A stretch of 64,000 nt of DNA, taken from Flammeovirgaceae bacterium UBA6059. GTDB lineage: Bacteria > Bacteroidota > Bacteroidia > Cytophagales > Cyclobacteriaceae. This document shows, piece after piece, positions 18,779-28,300 of the stretch. Numbering within the stretch: position 1 is the stretch's first letter; every line of letters begins with the position of its first letter. The notes beneath the pieces are model-generated. The model saw only the letters and a list, made by a program, of their open reading frames with translations, did not search any database and was not told the origin of the DNA. The stretch spans positions 434,001-498,000 of the forward strand of contig DIYH01000002.1 in the NCBI GenBank assembly GCA_002435755.1. The letters are read 5' to 3'. The position numbers and the translations under genes are program-made.

Positions 18779-19597
18779 ATGCAAAGAAAACACACAGGCA
18801 AAGGGCCATCCAAACCTAAGAGCCCACAACAGCCCTCAGAAACAATCCGTCTCAATAAGTTTATTGCTCAATCAGGTCTCTGCTCAAGAAGAGATGCAGA
18901 CAAACTGATCGCAAGGGGCAAGGTGACGGTCAATGGCGAACTTGTTACAGAAGTAGGTACCAAGGTACTTCCAAAGGATAAGGTCAAAGTGGATGGTAAG
19001 TTCATCCGCCCAGAGCGTAAGGCATACGTTCTGTTGAATAAGCCAAAAGACTTCATTACAACCATGACCGACCCTGAAGGGCGCAAGACGGTAATGGATT
19101 TGGTCAAGAACGCCAGTGATCAAAGAATTTACCCGGTAGGGCGGCTTGATAGAAATACTACAGGCCTTCTTCTATTCACTAATGATGGAGAATTGGCCGA
19201 AAAACTGACACACCCCTCATACCAGATCAAGAAGATTTATCAGGTCGACTTGGATAAGCCTATCACCAAAGATCACTTTCTGCAGATTCAAGAAGGGTTG
19301 ACACTGGATGATGGTCCTGTTAAGGTTGATGAGGTAGCTATACTAGATAAAGACCGGAAAATACTTGGCATAGAGATTCATCTTGGACGTAATAGAATTG
19401 TGCGTCGAATCTTTGAACATTTCGGGTACGATGTGAAGCGACTGGATCGCGTAATGTATGGCCCGCTTACCAAAAAAGATCTTCCAAGAGGTAAATGGCG
19501 TCTGCTTGATGATAAGGAGATCGTCATGTTGACAAAGTTGGGTGGGGCCAAGAATAAGGCGGTCAAGCCATCAAAAAGCAAGAAGTCCAGAACTTAG
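18779..19597 (+). CDS. rluB: RsuA/RluB-family rRNA pseudouridine synthase
   Basis: Isomerises a uridine in ribosomal RNA; RluB types act on 23S rRNA in the peptidyl-transferase region. Residues 20-75 are an S4 RNA-binding domain (NKFIAQSGLCSRRDADKLIARGKVTVNG). The catalytic motif PVGRLDRNTTGLLLFTNDGELA carries the nucleophilic Asp (GRLD). ITTMTDPEGRKTVMDLV and GRNRIVRRIFEHFGYDVKRLDRV complete the family pattern. It has a basic C-terminal tail. The scpB-rluB order is widely conserved, and the two are separated by 33 bases. The exact target, RluB versus RsuA or RluE/F, is assigned by resemblance only. Confidence 0.88.
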   Translation: MQRKHTGKGPSKPKSPQQPSETIRLNKFIAQSGLCSRRDADKLIARGKVTVNGELVTEVGTKVLPKDKVKVDGKFIRPERKAYVLLNKPKDFITTMTDPEGRKTVMDLVKNASDQRIYPVGRLDRNTTGLLLFTNDGELAEKLTHPSYQIKKIYQVDLDKPITKDHFLQIQEGLTLDDGPVKVDEVAILDKDRKILGIEIHLGRNRIVRRIFEHFGYDVKRLDRVMYGPLTKKDLPRGKWRLLDDKEIVMLTKLGGAKNKAVKPSKSKKSRT

Positions 19598-19645
19598 AAT
19601 GACTCTGAATTGAACTAACTGTAAAAACCAAGCTTAAAAATTTGT

Positions 19646-19657
19646 TATGCATGCATA
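19646..19657 (+). other. Perfect 12-bp palindrome in a gene-free gap
   Basis: TATGCATGCATA lies in the 227-base gap between the rluB-type gene and tRNA-Phe, inside an AT-rich stretch. It has the size and symmetry of a MarR-like operator, but no MarR gene is nearby and no promoter consensus surrounds it. Nothing else coding is visible in this gap. Confidence 0.35.
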
Positions 19658-19791
19658 CTAAATTGATCGGAAAGATTAATTTAGTGGTGCTCAGAAGGAG
19701 TAGAATATTACTTGTTAGCAAAGAGTTTGAAGGATAGAGTCCTACCAGCTAATGCAATTTCATTAGTCGATTAGGTTTTCAGGAAAGATTG

Positions 19792-19820
19792 AAAAAAAAG
19801 CCACCCTAGAATAAGTGGCT
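19792..19820 (-). terminator. Intrinsic terminator of tRNA-Phe
   Basis: Read on the minus strand, AGCCAC (19820-19815) and GTGGCT (19804-19799) form a 6-bp stem, followed by a run of seven T's (19798-19792). It lies just past the tRNA 3' end. Confidence 0.8.
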
Positions 19821-19824
19821 TGTG

Positions 19825-19897
19825 TGGTGCTGAGTGGATTCGAACCACCGACTCACGGATTTTCAGTCCGATGCTCTACCAACTGAGCTACAGCACC
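19825..19897 (-). tRNA. tRNA-Phe (GAA)
   Basis: A 73-nt cloverleaf: acceptor GGTGCTG pairs fully with CAGCACC, the D stem is GCTC/GAGC, the anticodon loop is CTGAAAA giving anticodon GAA, and the T arm is GGTGG-TTCGAAT-CCACT. Position 27-43 of the anticodon stem is a T-T mismatch. The discriminator base is A, and CCA is not encoded (CAC follows), so it must be added enzymatically. It is a single tRNA with its own promoter and terminator. Confidence 0.96.
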
Positions 19898-19914
19898 TCT
19901 TGTTGAAAGAGGTG

Positions 19915-19945
19915 CAAAACTATAGAAATATTGAAAAGCGGCAAA
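19915..19945 (-). promoter_or_regulatory. Promoter of tRNA-Phe
   Basis: On the minus strand TTTG (19945-19942), a 19-nt spacer and TAGTTTTG (19922-19915) match the Bacteroidota consensus exactly. The start is predicted about ten bases before the mature tRNA 5' end. Confidence 0.75.
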
Positions 19946-19980
19946 TTATTTAAAGGAATTTAAAACGAAGCTAGAAGCCT

Positions 19981-21309
19981 ATGCAATACCTTCCTCAAAT
20001 CGCGTTTTTGGCAGTATTTGCTGTCTTTGGATACTTCATCTATCAGCGCATTTCGCGCATCAAAAGCAATATACTGCTAGGACAGTATCAGGACTTCTCA
20101 GACAATAGTGGTGATCGCTGGCAGACCATGTTACTAGTGGCTTTTGGACAGCAGAAGATGTTCAAACGGCTCATTCCTGCCACCTTTCATTTCTTTATTT
20201 ACGTAGGGTTTGTCATTATCAATTTGGAAGTCCTTGAGTTCGTACTTGACGGCCTGTTTGGTACTCACAGATTATTCGCTCCTTTGCTCGGAGCAGCCTA
20301 TACATTCGCTCTTAACTTTTTCGAATTCCTGGCTGTACTCGTCGTGCTAGCATGTGTCGTTTTTCTTATCAGAAGAAATGTGCTGAAGGTAGAGCGATTT
20401 ACCAAGCCTGAGATGAAAGGTTGGCCTGCTATGGACGGTAACTTGATTTTGATCATCGAGGTAATTCTAATGGCGGCCATATTTACAATGAATGCTACAG
20501 ACCAACTGCTGCAGGAAGCAGGTCATGACGGCTACCCACAGACTGGTAAGTTCTTCTTTAGTAGCCTATTCATGCCATTGTTTGATGGATTAAGTGTGTC
20601 AGCATTGGTCGTTGTAGAGCGTGTGGCCTGGTGGTTTCACATCATCGGAATTTTGGCTTTCGCGCTTTACGTTACCTATTCAAAGCACCTTCACATCTTC
20701 ATGGCATTCCCTAATACTTACTTTTCAAGGTTACATGCCAAAGGCAAAATGGAGAATATGCCTGTCGTAACCAATGAGGTTAAGATGATGCTAGGAATGC
20801 CTGTCGAGAATGCAGATGCACCTCCTGCGGAAGTTGGCCGATTTGGTGCGAAAGACGCCATTGATCTTTCGTGGAAGAACTTAATGGAGTCATATGCTTG
20901 TACCGAGTGTGGTAGATGTACCTCTGAGTGTCCAGCCAACCTAACGGGCAAGCAATTGTCACCACGTAAGGTGATGATGGATACCCGAGATCGCATAGAG
21001 GAGATAGGAGAGGCTGTTGCCAAGGGTGGTACCGCTGGAGAAGATGGAAAAGCACTCTTGGGAGACTATATCACCAAGGAAGAAATCAATGCATGCACTA
21101 GCTGCAACGCTTGTGTAGAAGCATGCCCCGTCAATATCAATCCATTGGACATCATTCTTCAAATGAGAAGGTATGTGGCTATGGAAGAATCAGGCTCACC
21201 AGCCTCATGGAACGCGATGTTCCAGAATGTAGAAACCAACTTTGCCCCTTGGAAATTTGCTCCAACGGATAGATTCAATTGGGCTGATGAACTAAAAACT
21301 GAGAAATAG
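19981..21309 (+). CDS. Membrane-anchored [4Fe-4S] oxidoreductase subunit (HdrC/NarI-like)
   Basis: A 442-residue protein with about five predicted transmembrane helices in residues 1-240, resembling the b-type cytochrome of the NarI/DsrM kind. Candidate haem ligands are the His residues in ATFHFFIYVG and in VAWWFHIIGILAFALYVTYSKHLHIF. Two [4Fe-4S] motifs follow: CTECGRCTSECP (about residues 306-317) and CTSCNACVEACP (about 371-382). The next gene, one base downstream, supplies a CCG-domain subunit, so the pair forms an Hdr-like membrane complex. Related fused proteins serve as ETF:menaquinone oxidoreductases, and electron transfer to menaquinone is my inference. The donor cannot be told from the sequence. 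Confidence 0.8.
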   Translation: MQYLPQIAFLAVFAVFGYFIYQRISRIKSNILLGQYQDFSDNSGDRWQTMLLVAFGQQKMFKRLIPATFHFFIYVGFVIINLEVLEFVLDGLFGTHRLFAPLLGAAYTFALNFFEFLAVLVVLACVVFLIRRNVLKVERFTKPEMKGWPAMDGNLILIIEVILMAAIFTMNATDQLLQEAGHDGYPQTGKFFFSSLFMPLFDGLSVSALVVVERVAWWFHIIGILAFALYVTYSKHLHIFMAFPNTYFSRLHAKGKMENMPVVTNEVKMMLGMPVENADAPPAEVGRFGAKDAIDLSWKNLMESYACTECGRCTSECPANLTGKQLSPRKVMMDTRDRIEEIGEAVAKGGTAGEDGKALLGDYITKEEINACTSCNACVEACPVNINPLDIILQMRRYVAMEESGSPASWNAMFQNVETNFAPWKFAPTDRFNWADELKTEK

Positions 21310-21310
21310 G

Positions 21311-22099
21311 ATGGAATATAATGTACCCACTGTTGCTGATCTAGTCGCCAAAGGAGAAACACCTGAGGTACTCTTTTGGGTTGGATGTGCCGGTTCTTTT
21401 GATGACCGCTACAAGCGTGTAACCAAGGCCTTTGTCAAAATCCTCAATCACGTTGGGACAAAGTTTGCAGTTCTCGGGCCTGAGGAAACTTGTACAGGAG
21501 ATCCCGCACGTCGAGCCGGTAACGAATTCCTATTTCAAATGCAGGCCATGGCCAACATCCAGGTGCTGGATGGTTATGGAATTAAGAAAATCGTCACCGC
21601 CTGCCCGCACTGCTTCAATACGATTAAGAACGAGTACCCCGAACTTGGTGGGAACTATGAAGTAGTACACCATTCTACTTTTCTTCAAGAGTTAATCGAC
21701 CAAGGTAAGATTACCATAGAAGGAGGGGGCAGTTTTAAAGGCAAGAAGATCACCTTCCATGATTCCTGCTACTTAGGCAGGGCCAATAATATCTATGAAG
21801 CTCCGCGCGAGGTATTAAAGGTACTGGATGCAGATCTTGTAGAAATGAAGCGATGTAAAACCAAAGGACTCTGCTGTGGCGCTGGTGGCGCACAAATGTT
21901 CAAGGATGCCGAGAAAGGCAACAAAGAGATCAATATCGAGCGTACTGAAGAAGCATTGGCTACAGGGGCGAAGATCATCGCAGCTGGATGCCCCTTCTGT
22001 ATGACCATGATGACCGATGGTGTCAAGAATAAAGAGAAAGAGTCAGAAGTACAGGTCAAAGACCTTGCGGAACTGATTGCTGAAGCGAAGGAACTGTAA
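21311..22099 (+). CDS. CCG-domain Fe-S subunit (HdrB-like)
   Basis: A 262-residue soluble protein with two cysteine-rich CCG domains. The first spans CVGCAGSFDD, CTGDPARRAGNEF and ACPHCFNTI. The second spans HDSCYLGRANNIYEAPREVL, GLCCGAGGAQMF and AAGCPFCMTMM. Such domains hold non-canonical [4Fe-4S] clusters in heterodisulfide reductase HdrB, GlpC and lactate-oxidation proteins. It begins one base after the stop of the membrane Fe-S subunit, so the two are one operon and probably one complex at the inner membrane. No flavin or thiol substrate subunit is adjacent. Confidence 0.85.
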   Translation: MEYNVPTVADLVAKGETPEVLFWVGCAGSFDDRYKRVTKAFVKILNHVGTKFAVLGPEETCTGDPARRAGNEFLFQMQAMANIQVLDGYGIKKIVTACPHCFNTIKNEYPELGGNYEVVHHSTFLQELIDQGKITIEGGGSFKGKKITFHDSCYLGRANNIYEAPREVLKVLDADLVEMKRCKTKGLCCGAGGAQMFKDAEKGNKEINIERTEEALATGAKIIAAGCPFCMTMMTDGVKNKEKESEVQVKDLAELIAEAKEL

Positions 22100-22243
22100 T
22101 CGACAGAACTCATTACTTACATTGGGTCTGATACGCGAAACCGATGATCTTGGATATAATAAATGAGTTAACTTTTTGGACTTTGTTGATACTCTTTCTG
22201 GAGATGATTAACTTGATTGTCCGGGCCATCTACAAAACTCATT

Positions 22244-23782
22244 TTGAGAAAAATACTCTTTGCACTAATCATAGGATTCTGTTGTGCGCTCACCCCTTGC
22301 TATAGTCAAACCTTTCAAGACTTAATAGAAGAAGCTGACAGCTTAAAGGATATAAATCCGGCGAGGAGTAATGAGCTTTTGGCTACAATTCTAAAGGCTG
22401 ATTCTATTGAAGTACCTCCCTTGATACGGGCAAAGACTCTACAACTTCTCGGGCTTAGCAGTATGTACAATAACCAGTTTAGGCGGGCGGATGACTATTT
22501 TTCGAGAGCAGATAGACTTTATACTTTAATCCCTACGGAGGATAAGTCTATTGATCAGCGAGCTTCTTTGACTATGGATGTTGGCCGGAGCTTGACCTGG
22601 CAAGGTCAATACGAGATGGCATTGGAGAAATTTCTTTTCGCCAAACAGTTATATGAAAAAACAATAAACCTAAGAGGAATTGCTACCACCTTAAATGCCA
22701 TAGCCGTTATTTATGGGCAGTTCAATGAGGACTTTGAGTCAGCCCTTAAGACGTTCAAAGAAGCCCTGGCAATTAATTCAGAATTGGACGACACGGTGGC
22801 TGTGGCTCGAGTTATGCAAAATGTTGGCCAGATATATGAATTAACTGGACAGTTTGATTCAGCCTTGTATTACTTAAGAGTATCCAATTCGCTTAGCTCA
22901 CGATTCCGCGATTACAGGAGTTTGGCAGTAGGGAACAATCTTCTCGGGGCGGTCTTTTATTCTTTGGACGAGTTGGACTCTTCGGAGTATTATTACGAAG
23001 AGGCTATTCGCCTAGATATTCAAAATCAGGATTCTATTGGGCTAATTTTTGATTTTTACCTTTTGTCTAGCACTTTGATCTCAAAGGAAGATTTTGAGAA
23101 AGCAGAATATTATGCTAACGAAGCGTATGAACGCACTAAAGACCTTGGCGTAAAATTTAGTGCCGCCAAAAACTTGTCTTTGATTCATGACGCACGAGGA
23201 GATCATAAAACCGCTCTGAAATATCACCGGGAATTTAAAACACTGGAAGATTCAGTTAGGAGCGAAGATAATCGAGAGTTGATCTCAGAACTTCAAGCCA
23301 AATACGAAACAACAAAGAGGGAAGCCGAGATAGCACGGCTTGAAAGCGAAAATCAACTTGCCAATATTCGAGAAGGCGAATCCAGAAGACTGATGGTAAT
23401 CGCTGTGGCAGCCTCGGTTGTTCTCATCTCGTTTTTAGTTGTTTTCTACATACTACGCCTAAAAAAGAGTCGGGCAGAAAAACAAGCCACTGAACAACAA
23501 TATGACGCGCTTCAGAAGCGCTACATAGAACTGCTTAATGGGCCGCAGAAATTTGCGCTAGCGGATGATCTGGAGTTACTCAATGGAAAAGTGGTCAATC
23601 CCTTGACGGAACGCGAATTTGAAACGCTCAGTCTTGGGTTACAGGGAAAGTCTAATAAGGAGATTGCCGGTAGGCTATTCGTATCCGAAAGTACGGTTAA
23701 GTTTCATTTGCGTAATGTCTATAACAAGCTGGGAGTTGCTAACAGAAAGGAGGCGCTGGAGTATGTGGTCAAGAGTAGTTAG
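22244..23782 (+). CDS. Membrane-tethered TPR regulator with LuxR-type HTH (first of tandem pair)
   Basis: About 512 residues. I start at TTG 22244 because MRKILFALIIGFCCALTPCYSQ is then a clean signal peptide; an upstream TTG at 22217 adds nine unlikely residues. Residues 25-330 hold about six TPRs, for example in the ATTLNAIAVIYGQF and QNVGQIYELTGQFDSALYYL segments. A coiled coil precedes one transmembrane helix (VIAVAASVVLISFLVVFYIL, about residue 390), another coiled coil follows, and the C-terminus is a LuxR/GerE HTH (TEREFETLSLGLQGKSNKEI, then STVKFHLRNVYNKLGV). The predicted topology is periplasmic TPR and cytoplasmic HTH, a one-component sensor. The ligand is unknown. The gene overlaps its paralogue by 20 nt. 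Confidence 0.82.
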   Translation: MRKILFALIIGFCCALTPCYSQTFQDLIEEADSLKDINPARSNELLATILKADSIEVPPLIRAKTLQLLGLSSMYNNQFRRADDYFSRADRLYTLIPTEDKSIDQRASLTMDVGRSLTWQGQYEMALEKFLFAKQLYEKTINLRGIATTLNAIAVIYGQFNEDFESALKTFKEALAINSELDDTVAVARVMQNVGQIYELTGQFDSALYYLRVSNSLSSRFRDYRSLAVGNNLLGAVFYSLDELDSSEYYYEEAIRLDIQNQDSIGLIFDFYLLSSTLISKEDFEKAEYYANEAYERTKDLGVKFSAAKNLSLIHDARGDHKTALKYHREFKTLEDSVRSEDNRELISELQAKYETTKREAEIARLESENQLANIREGESRRLMVIAVAASVVLISFLVVFYILRLKKSRAEKQATEQQYDALQKRYIELLNGPQKFALADDLELLNGKVVNPLTEREFETLSLGLQGKSNKEIAGRLFVSESTVKFHLRNVYNKLGVANRKEALEYVVKSS

Positions 23783-25199
23783 TATCCTCTTTTTATGTCA
23801 TACTGTTGTGTCAAGCTTGTGTCAATCACATTCAAAGGTTGACAGCATTAGTCGGCTTATAAGAGAAAGCAAGGTTAGCTCTGAATCATCTCCTGATAAT
23901 GGTCTAAAACTGGCATTTGAGGCTATGTCTAGCGCTAAGGAAGAAGGACTTGATAGTTTATTGGGACAGGTGAATGTAGCGATATCTTTTTCATATGGCT
24001 ATTCTGCTGACTATTCTAAATCTGCTGAGCACTCATTTGAAGCTATTCGCATTGCGCGTATCTATCATGATACAGTAACGCTTATGGACGCATTCAATAA
24101 CCTTGGTATTGACTTTCTCTATCAGGATCAGTATGATACCTCCGAGGACTATTTTCGGCAAGTAATAGATCTTGCGGTAGCGACTAAAGATTCTCTTCGG
24201 TGGGCGCACGCGTTAAACAATCTAGGTTTGATAAAAAGCTATCAAGGTTATTCTCAAGAAGAATTGACTTTGTATAATCAAGCCAAGGAGATTTTCAATT
24301 GGATTGAAGATTTCGAAGGATATGCCAATACAATAATGAACATTGGCACAGTACATACTGAGCTTGCTCAATATGACTTAGCTGACGCTCACTATACTAA
24401 AGCACTAAGGCTATTTGAAGAACTAGCCTACGCATCAGCTATTTGTCATACACTTCAAAGCATGGCTGAGAACGCCCAACTCGATAATCGTAAAAAGGAG
24501 GCAGAAAGCCTCGCACAAAAAGCTCTTAAAGTCGCTTTAGAGAATCTTTACGCTCAAGACGTACTGTATACCTACGATCTACTGCATAAAATAAACACTG
24601 AATTGAGTGATTATGAGCAGGCCTATCAGTATCTCACTCTTCATAGCAATTTAAAAGACTCACTTTTCAACCTTCAGAAATCTGAGCAGATCAACATGCT
24701 TCAATCTCGCTACGAAGCAGATCAGAAAGAGGCTCAGATAAAGATCTTAACTGCTGAAAATGAACTTAGTGAGCTCAGTCTTAAGAAGGAAGCGAGAGAG
24801 AGGTGGATCATTATTATATCGGCCCTGTTGATTCTGCTGTTATGCATTTATGTTCTCATCATTTCATATAAAAGGTATAAGCTGAAAAACGATCTGTTGG
24901 CCCGCGAGACGGATAACCTTAGACTCAAGATCAAGGGTATACTGGAAGGCAACATTGATGCTATGGGAGTTTCTTTGGAAGTGATGAATACTTCTATTGA
25001 AGATCCACTATCAGAACGAGAATTTGAAATACTAAGCTTGGCCCTGACAGATGTGTCTAATTCGGAGATAGCAGAAAAGACTTTCGTCTCAGTCAATACC
25101 GTTAAGTACCATTTGAAGAATATCTACGAGAAACTAGGTGTGAGTAATCGCAAGGAAGCCATGCAATTTGCTTTACGCTCAACCAGACAAGAGTCTTGA
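23763..25199 (+). CDS. Membrane-tethered TPR regulator with LuxR-type HTH (second of tandem pair)
   Basis: The 478-residue paralogue of the preceding gene, with the same plan: signal peptide MWSRVVSILFLCHTVVSSLC, TPRs over about residues 40-310 (AHALNNLGLIKSYQGYSQEE and TIMNIGTVHTELAQYDLADA are clear), a coiled coil, one transmembrane helix (IIIISALLILLLCIYVLII) and a C-terminal LuxR HTH (SEREFEILSLALTDVSNSEI, then NTVKYHLKNIYEKLGVSNR). I chose ATG 23763, which overlaps the upstream stop by 20 nt, because a longer in-frame extension would place non-TPR sequence before the signal peptide. The giant adhesin gene and a palindrome array lie directly downstream, which makes it a candidate regulator of that gene. 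Confidence 0.82.
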   Translation: MWSRVVSILFLCHTVVSSLCQSHSKVDSISRLIRESKVSSESSPDNGLKLAFEAMSSAKEEGLDSLLGQVNVAISFSYGYSADYSKSAEHSFEAIRIARIYHDTVTLMDAFNNLGIDFLYQDQYDTSEDYFRQVIDLAVATKDSLRWAHALNNLGLIKSYQGYSQEELTLYNQAKEIFNWIEDFEGYANTIMNIGTVHTELAQYDLADAHYTKALRLFEELAYASAICHTLQSMAENAQLDNRKKEAESLAQKALKVALENLYAQDVLYTYDLLHKINTELSDYEQAYQYLTLHSNLKDSLFNLQKSEQINMLQSRYEADQKEAQIKILTAENELSELSLKKEARERWIIIISALLILLLCIYVLIISYKRYKLKNDLLARETDNLRLKIKGILEGNIDAMGVSLEVMNTSIEDPLSEREFEILSLALTDVSNSEIAEKTFVSVNTVKYHLKNIYEKLGVSNRKEAMQFALRSTRQES

Positions 25200-25250
25200 A
25201 ACTCTGCCTCAGGAGGTTTCATAAGCAGCTGATAATCAAAAACTTGTAAA

Positions 25251-25318
25251 AACTACCCGCCCGGGTAGGGACAGAACTAACCCGCTAGGTCAGGTCATTT
25301 TGCCGAGGATACCGGCAA
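25251..25318 (+). promoter_or_regulatory. Array of inverted repeats upstream of the giant adhesin (candidate operators)
   Basis: CTACCCG (25253-25259) and CGGGTAG (25262-25268) form a perfect 7-bp palindrome. A degenerate copy, AACTAACCCGCTAGGT, begins at 25275, exactly 24 nt after AACTACCCGC at 25251. A third symmetric element, TTGCCG (25300-25305) with CGGCAA (25313-25318), follows. The array sits 40-110 bases before the adhesin ATG and just after two LuxR-HTH genes, so LuxR-dimer binding is a reasonable inference. RNA hairpins in the leader are an alternative. Confidence 0.5.
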
Positions 25319-25358
25319 CTTCATCGTCATTAATCGCTAATTAAAAAATTAATGTCCT

Positions 25359-28300
25359 ATGAAGCCAAATACCTTACTGAAGGGAATAAGCCAGTGGCTT
25401 AATCCTGTAACACTGTTCTTTTTATTCGTTCTATTGATAATGCTTCTTGCCGTAAAGACTGCTCACGGTCAATCGGCAGGGCAGCCCTTCGAATGGGTAA
25501 ATGTTTATGATAATGGTTCCGATTTCGGGTCTGTTAATGGAGTTACTACTGATGGATCAGGGAATGTTTACCAAACAGGTCAGTTTTATGGAACCATAGA
25601 CTTTGACCTTGGGGCAGGTACGGCCTCAAAATCATCCGACGGATTCAACAATGATGTTTTCATTCAAAAGCTAGATGCAAATGGCGATCATCAGTGGGTG
25701 GTTACACTGGGAAGTACGGGTGATGATCGAGGAATCGACATTACTACCGATGCTTCCGGTAATGTTTACGTCACAGGTTACTTTCAAGGCACGGTAGACT
25801 TCAACCCTTCCATATTGACCTCCAATAAAACTTCAGCTGGAGATGATGATCTTTTCATTGTGAAATTCAACACCTCAGGGAGCTTTCAATGGGTCTACTC
25901 TGGGGGTGGATCAGGTGCAGATAATCCTTATGACATTACAATACATAACAACACGGATATTTATGTGGCAGCTGAAACAGCTGGTGGAGTTTTTGAAACT
26001 TCTGGCTCTGAAGTTATCGGAGATGCCGGTGGCACAGATGCTTTGATAGTCAAAATCAACAGCTCCGGCACTTTTCAATGGGCTGAAGCCTTCGGGTCTA
26101 CCGGGAACGACGTGGGCTATTCGGTAGCCACACTTGCTGGAGGTGAACCCATACTTGCTGGAGCTTTTGAGGGGACAGTAGACTTCAACCCAAGTATTGC
26201 GACGAACAATGGAACTTCTAATGGAGGGGCGGACGCCTTTGTACTTTATCTAGAAAGTACTGGCGTTTATGAGACTTTAAGAACCTACGGCGGGTCAAGT
26301 GATGATTTAGCACGAAGTGTAGCTGTCGACAGTGACAATGACGTTATTGTGAGTGGAGCGTTTGATGGCTCAGTGAACTTCCTGGGAAGTACAGAAACCG
26401 CCAGCGGAGGGAATCCTGACCTCTATCTTCTTAAGCTAAATCGTGTTTTTGTGAGTATAACAGGTTCTTATATCCTTTCACTTGATTGGGTGGAGCCCAT
26501 TGTACTCCAAGTAGGCCACACCCTAAGCAATTTTGTAAGTGTGGATGGCTCTGATAGAATCCACTTGGCGGGGACCTATTGGGCGTCAACGCAAAGAAGC
26601 TTTAATCAGATATATAGCGCTGGAGGCACTTCGCTTAAATCAAATTTCGCAATACAGCAATACAACATGGTGGTGAATGACGTACATGCTACTGGTGACA
26701 ACCTGTACATTGCTGGATTCAAAAACTCGACAGTCCAATTCGATCTATGTGATAATAACGCCTCAAATTCAAGCAGCAATATCGTGTCTAGATCGAAAGC
26801 CTACCTTGCTAAATACTCCGTTGAGGAGTCTGCTTTAATATCATCAACCACAGATGACGCCACTATCAACGAGGGAGAATCAATTCAGTTGTCTATCACT
26901 GGAAGTTTGAATTCTGCAGATAATTGGCAGTGGTACACAGGCTCATGCGGTGGTGTTGGTTCTAGTACACCTGTAGGTACAGGAACGTCTATTACTGTTT
27001 CACCAACTGAAACAACTAATTATTTTGTACGAGGTGAAGGTTATGAATGTATCGTAATAGGTTGCTCGACAATTGAAGTTACTGTTCTGCCAAACCTATC
27101 CGACGAAAATGACATCACAAGTTTTACTTTCGACGGTATAGTAGGATCAGCGACGATTGATCCGATCAACCATACTGTCACGGCTACTGCCTTAGCGACA
27201 ACTCCTAGTCGCGTGAATTCTACCATCACAGTGTCAGACAATGCTGACGGATTCTTTACGTCTAACCCTCAATTTTTTCAAAACGGAGTGCCTTTTGACT
27301 ATTATGTGAGATCTGAGTCCAACTTACTTCAGGTTTGGGAGATCACTATCAATTGGCAGAAGTTGTCCGGCACTTATAGCGTCGGGCAGACTGGCAATTT
27401 CGAAACCCTCTCTGCTGCGATGAGCCAAATCACCAACGCAGGTATTGGCGGAGACGTGGTATTTGAAGTGGAGGATGGATATGAAGTGGGCGAATTGCTA
27501 CAGCCTGTTAACCCAGACCCAAATCACAGTATTACAATACGGCCCCAAGCAGGTGCCACTAATATCAATTTGAATCAGAAGTTTGGAGGAGCCATCAGAA
27601 TTCTCAGTTCGATCTCCAATGTACTATTTGATGGAGCAGACCCGTCCTCCGGAAACATTGTGATGAATATCAATGTCAATGGATTCAATTCAAGTGGGAT
27701 TCAACTTGGTGCCGGGACGCATGACCTCACGTTTCAAAACTGTCGACTCAACATATCTGAAGGAGATGGTGTGGATGTCATTGGTACTTCCACGTCCCTA
27801 GTTGCCGGTGTGACTATCAAAAACTGTGAATTTGTAGCTACGAATACAGAGACAGATGTGATAGTAAGAGGAATCAGACTAAGTACTTCTAATCTTGACG
27901 ATATAGCCATTATTGGGAACAAGTTTTTTAATCAAGCGGGAGCTCCCGATCCAGCTTCTTTTCAGGCGATCACCGGATCTGGTTTCATTGATAACGTAAT
28001 GAATAACTCTATTGCTATAAGGGCCAGTCAAACGCTTGGAATTAACCAAGCTACCAACGTATTTCATAATTCTATCTACATATATGGAACAGGTTCTGAA
28101 ACAAACTCCAATCACTGGGCTATCGCAAATGGCACGAACATCAAGAACAACCTTATAGATGTTTCCAGAACAGCAGGGGCTGGCACCACAAAGCACGGTA
28201 TAGATGCTAATGTAAATGTGGCAGATGCTGGTAACAACATTTACATTTTCGATGATGGGCTGAGTACTGTTGAGTACACCAAAAATTTTACTGATCAGGC

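Noticed and set aside
22217..25199. A single gene split by frameshift into two TPR-LuxR frames
   Set aside because: Each part has its own signal peptide, TPRs, membrane helix and full HTH, so they are complete tandem paralogues with a 20-nt overlap.
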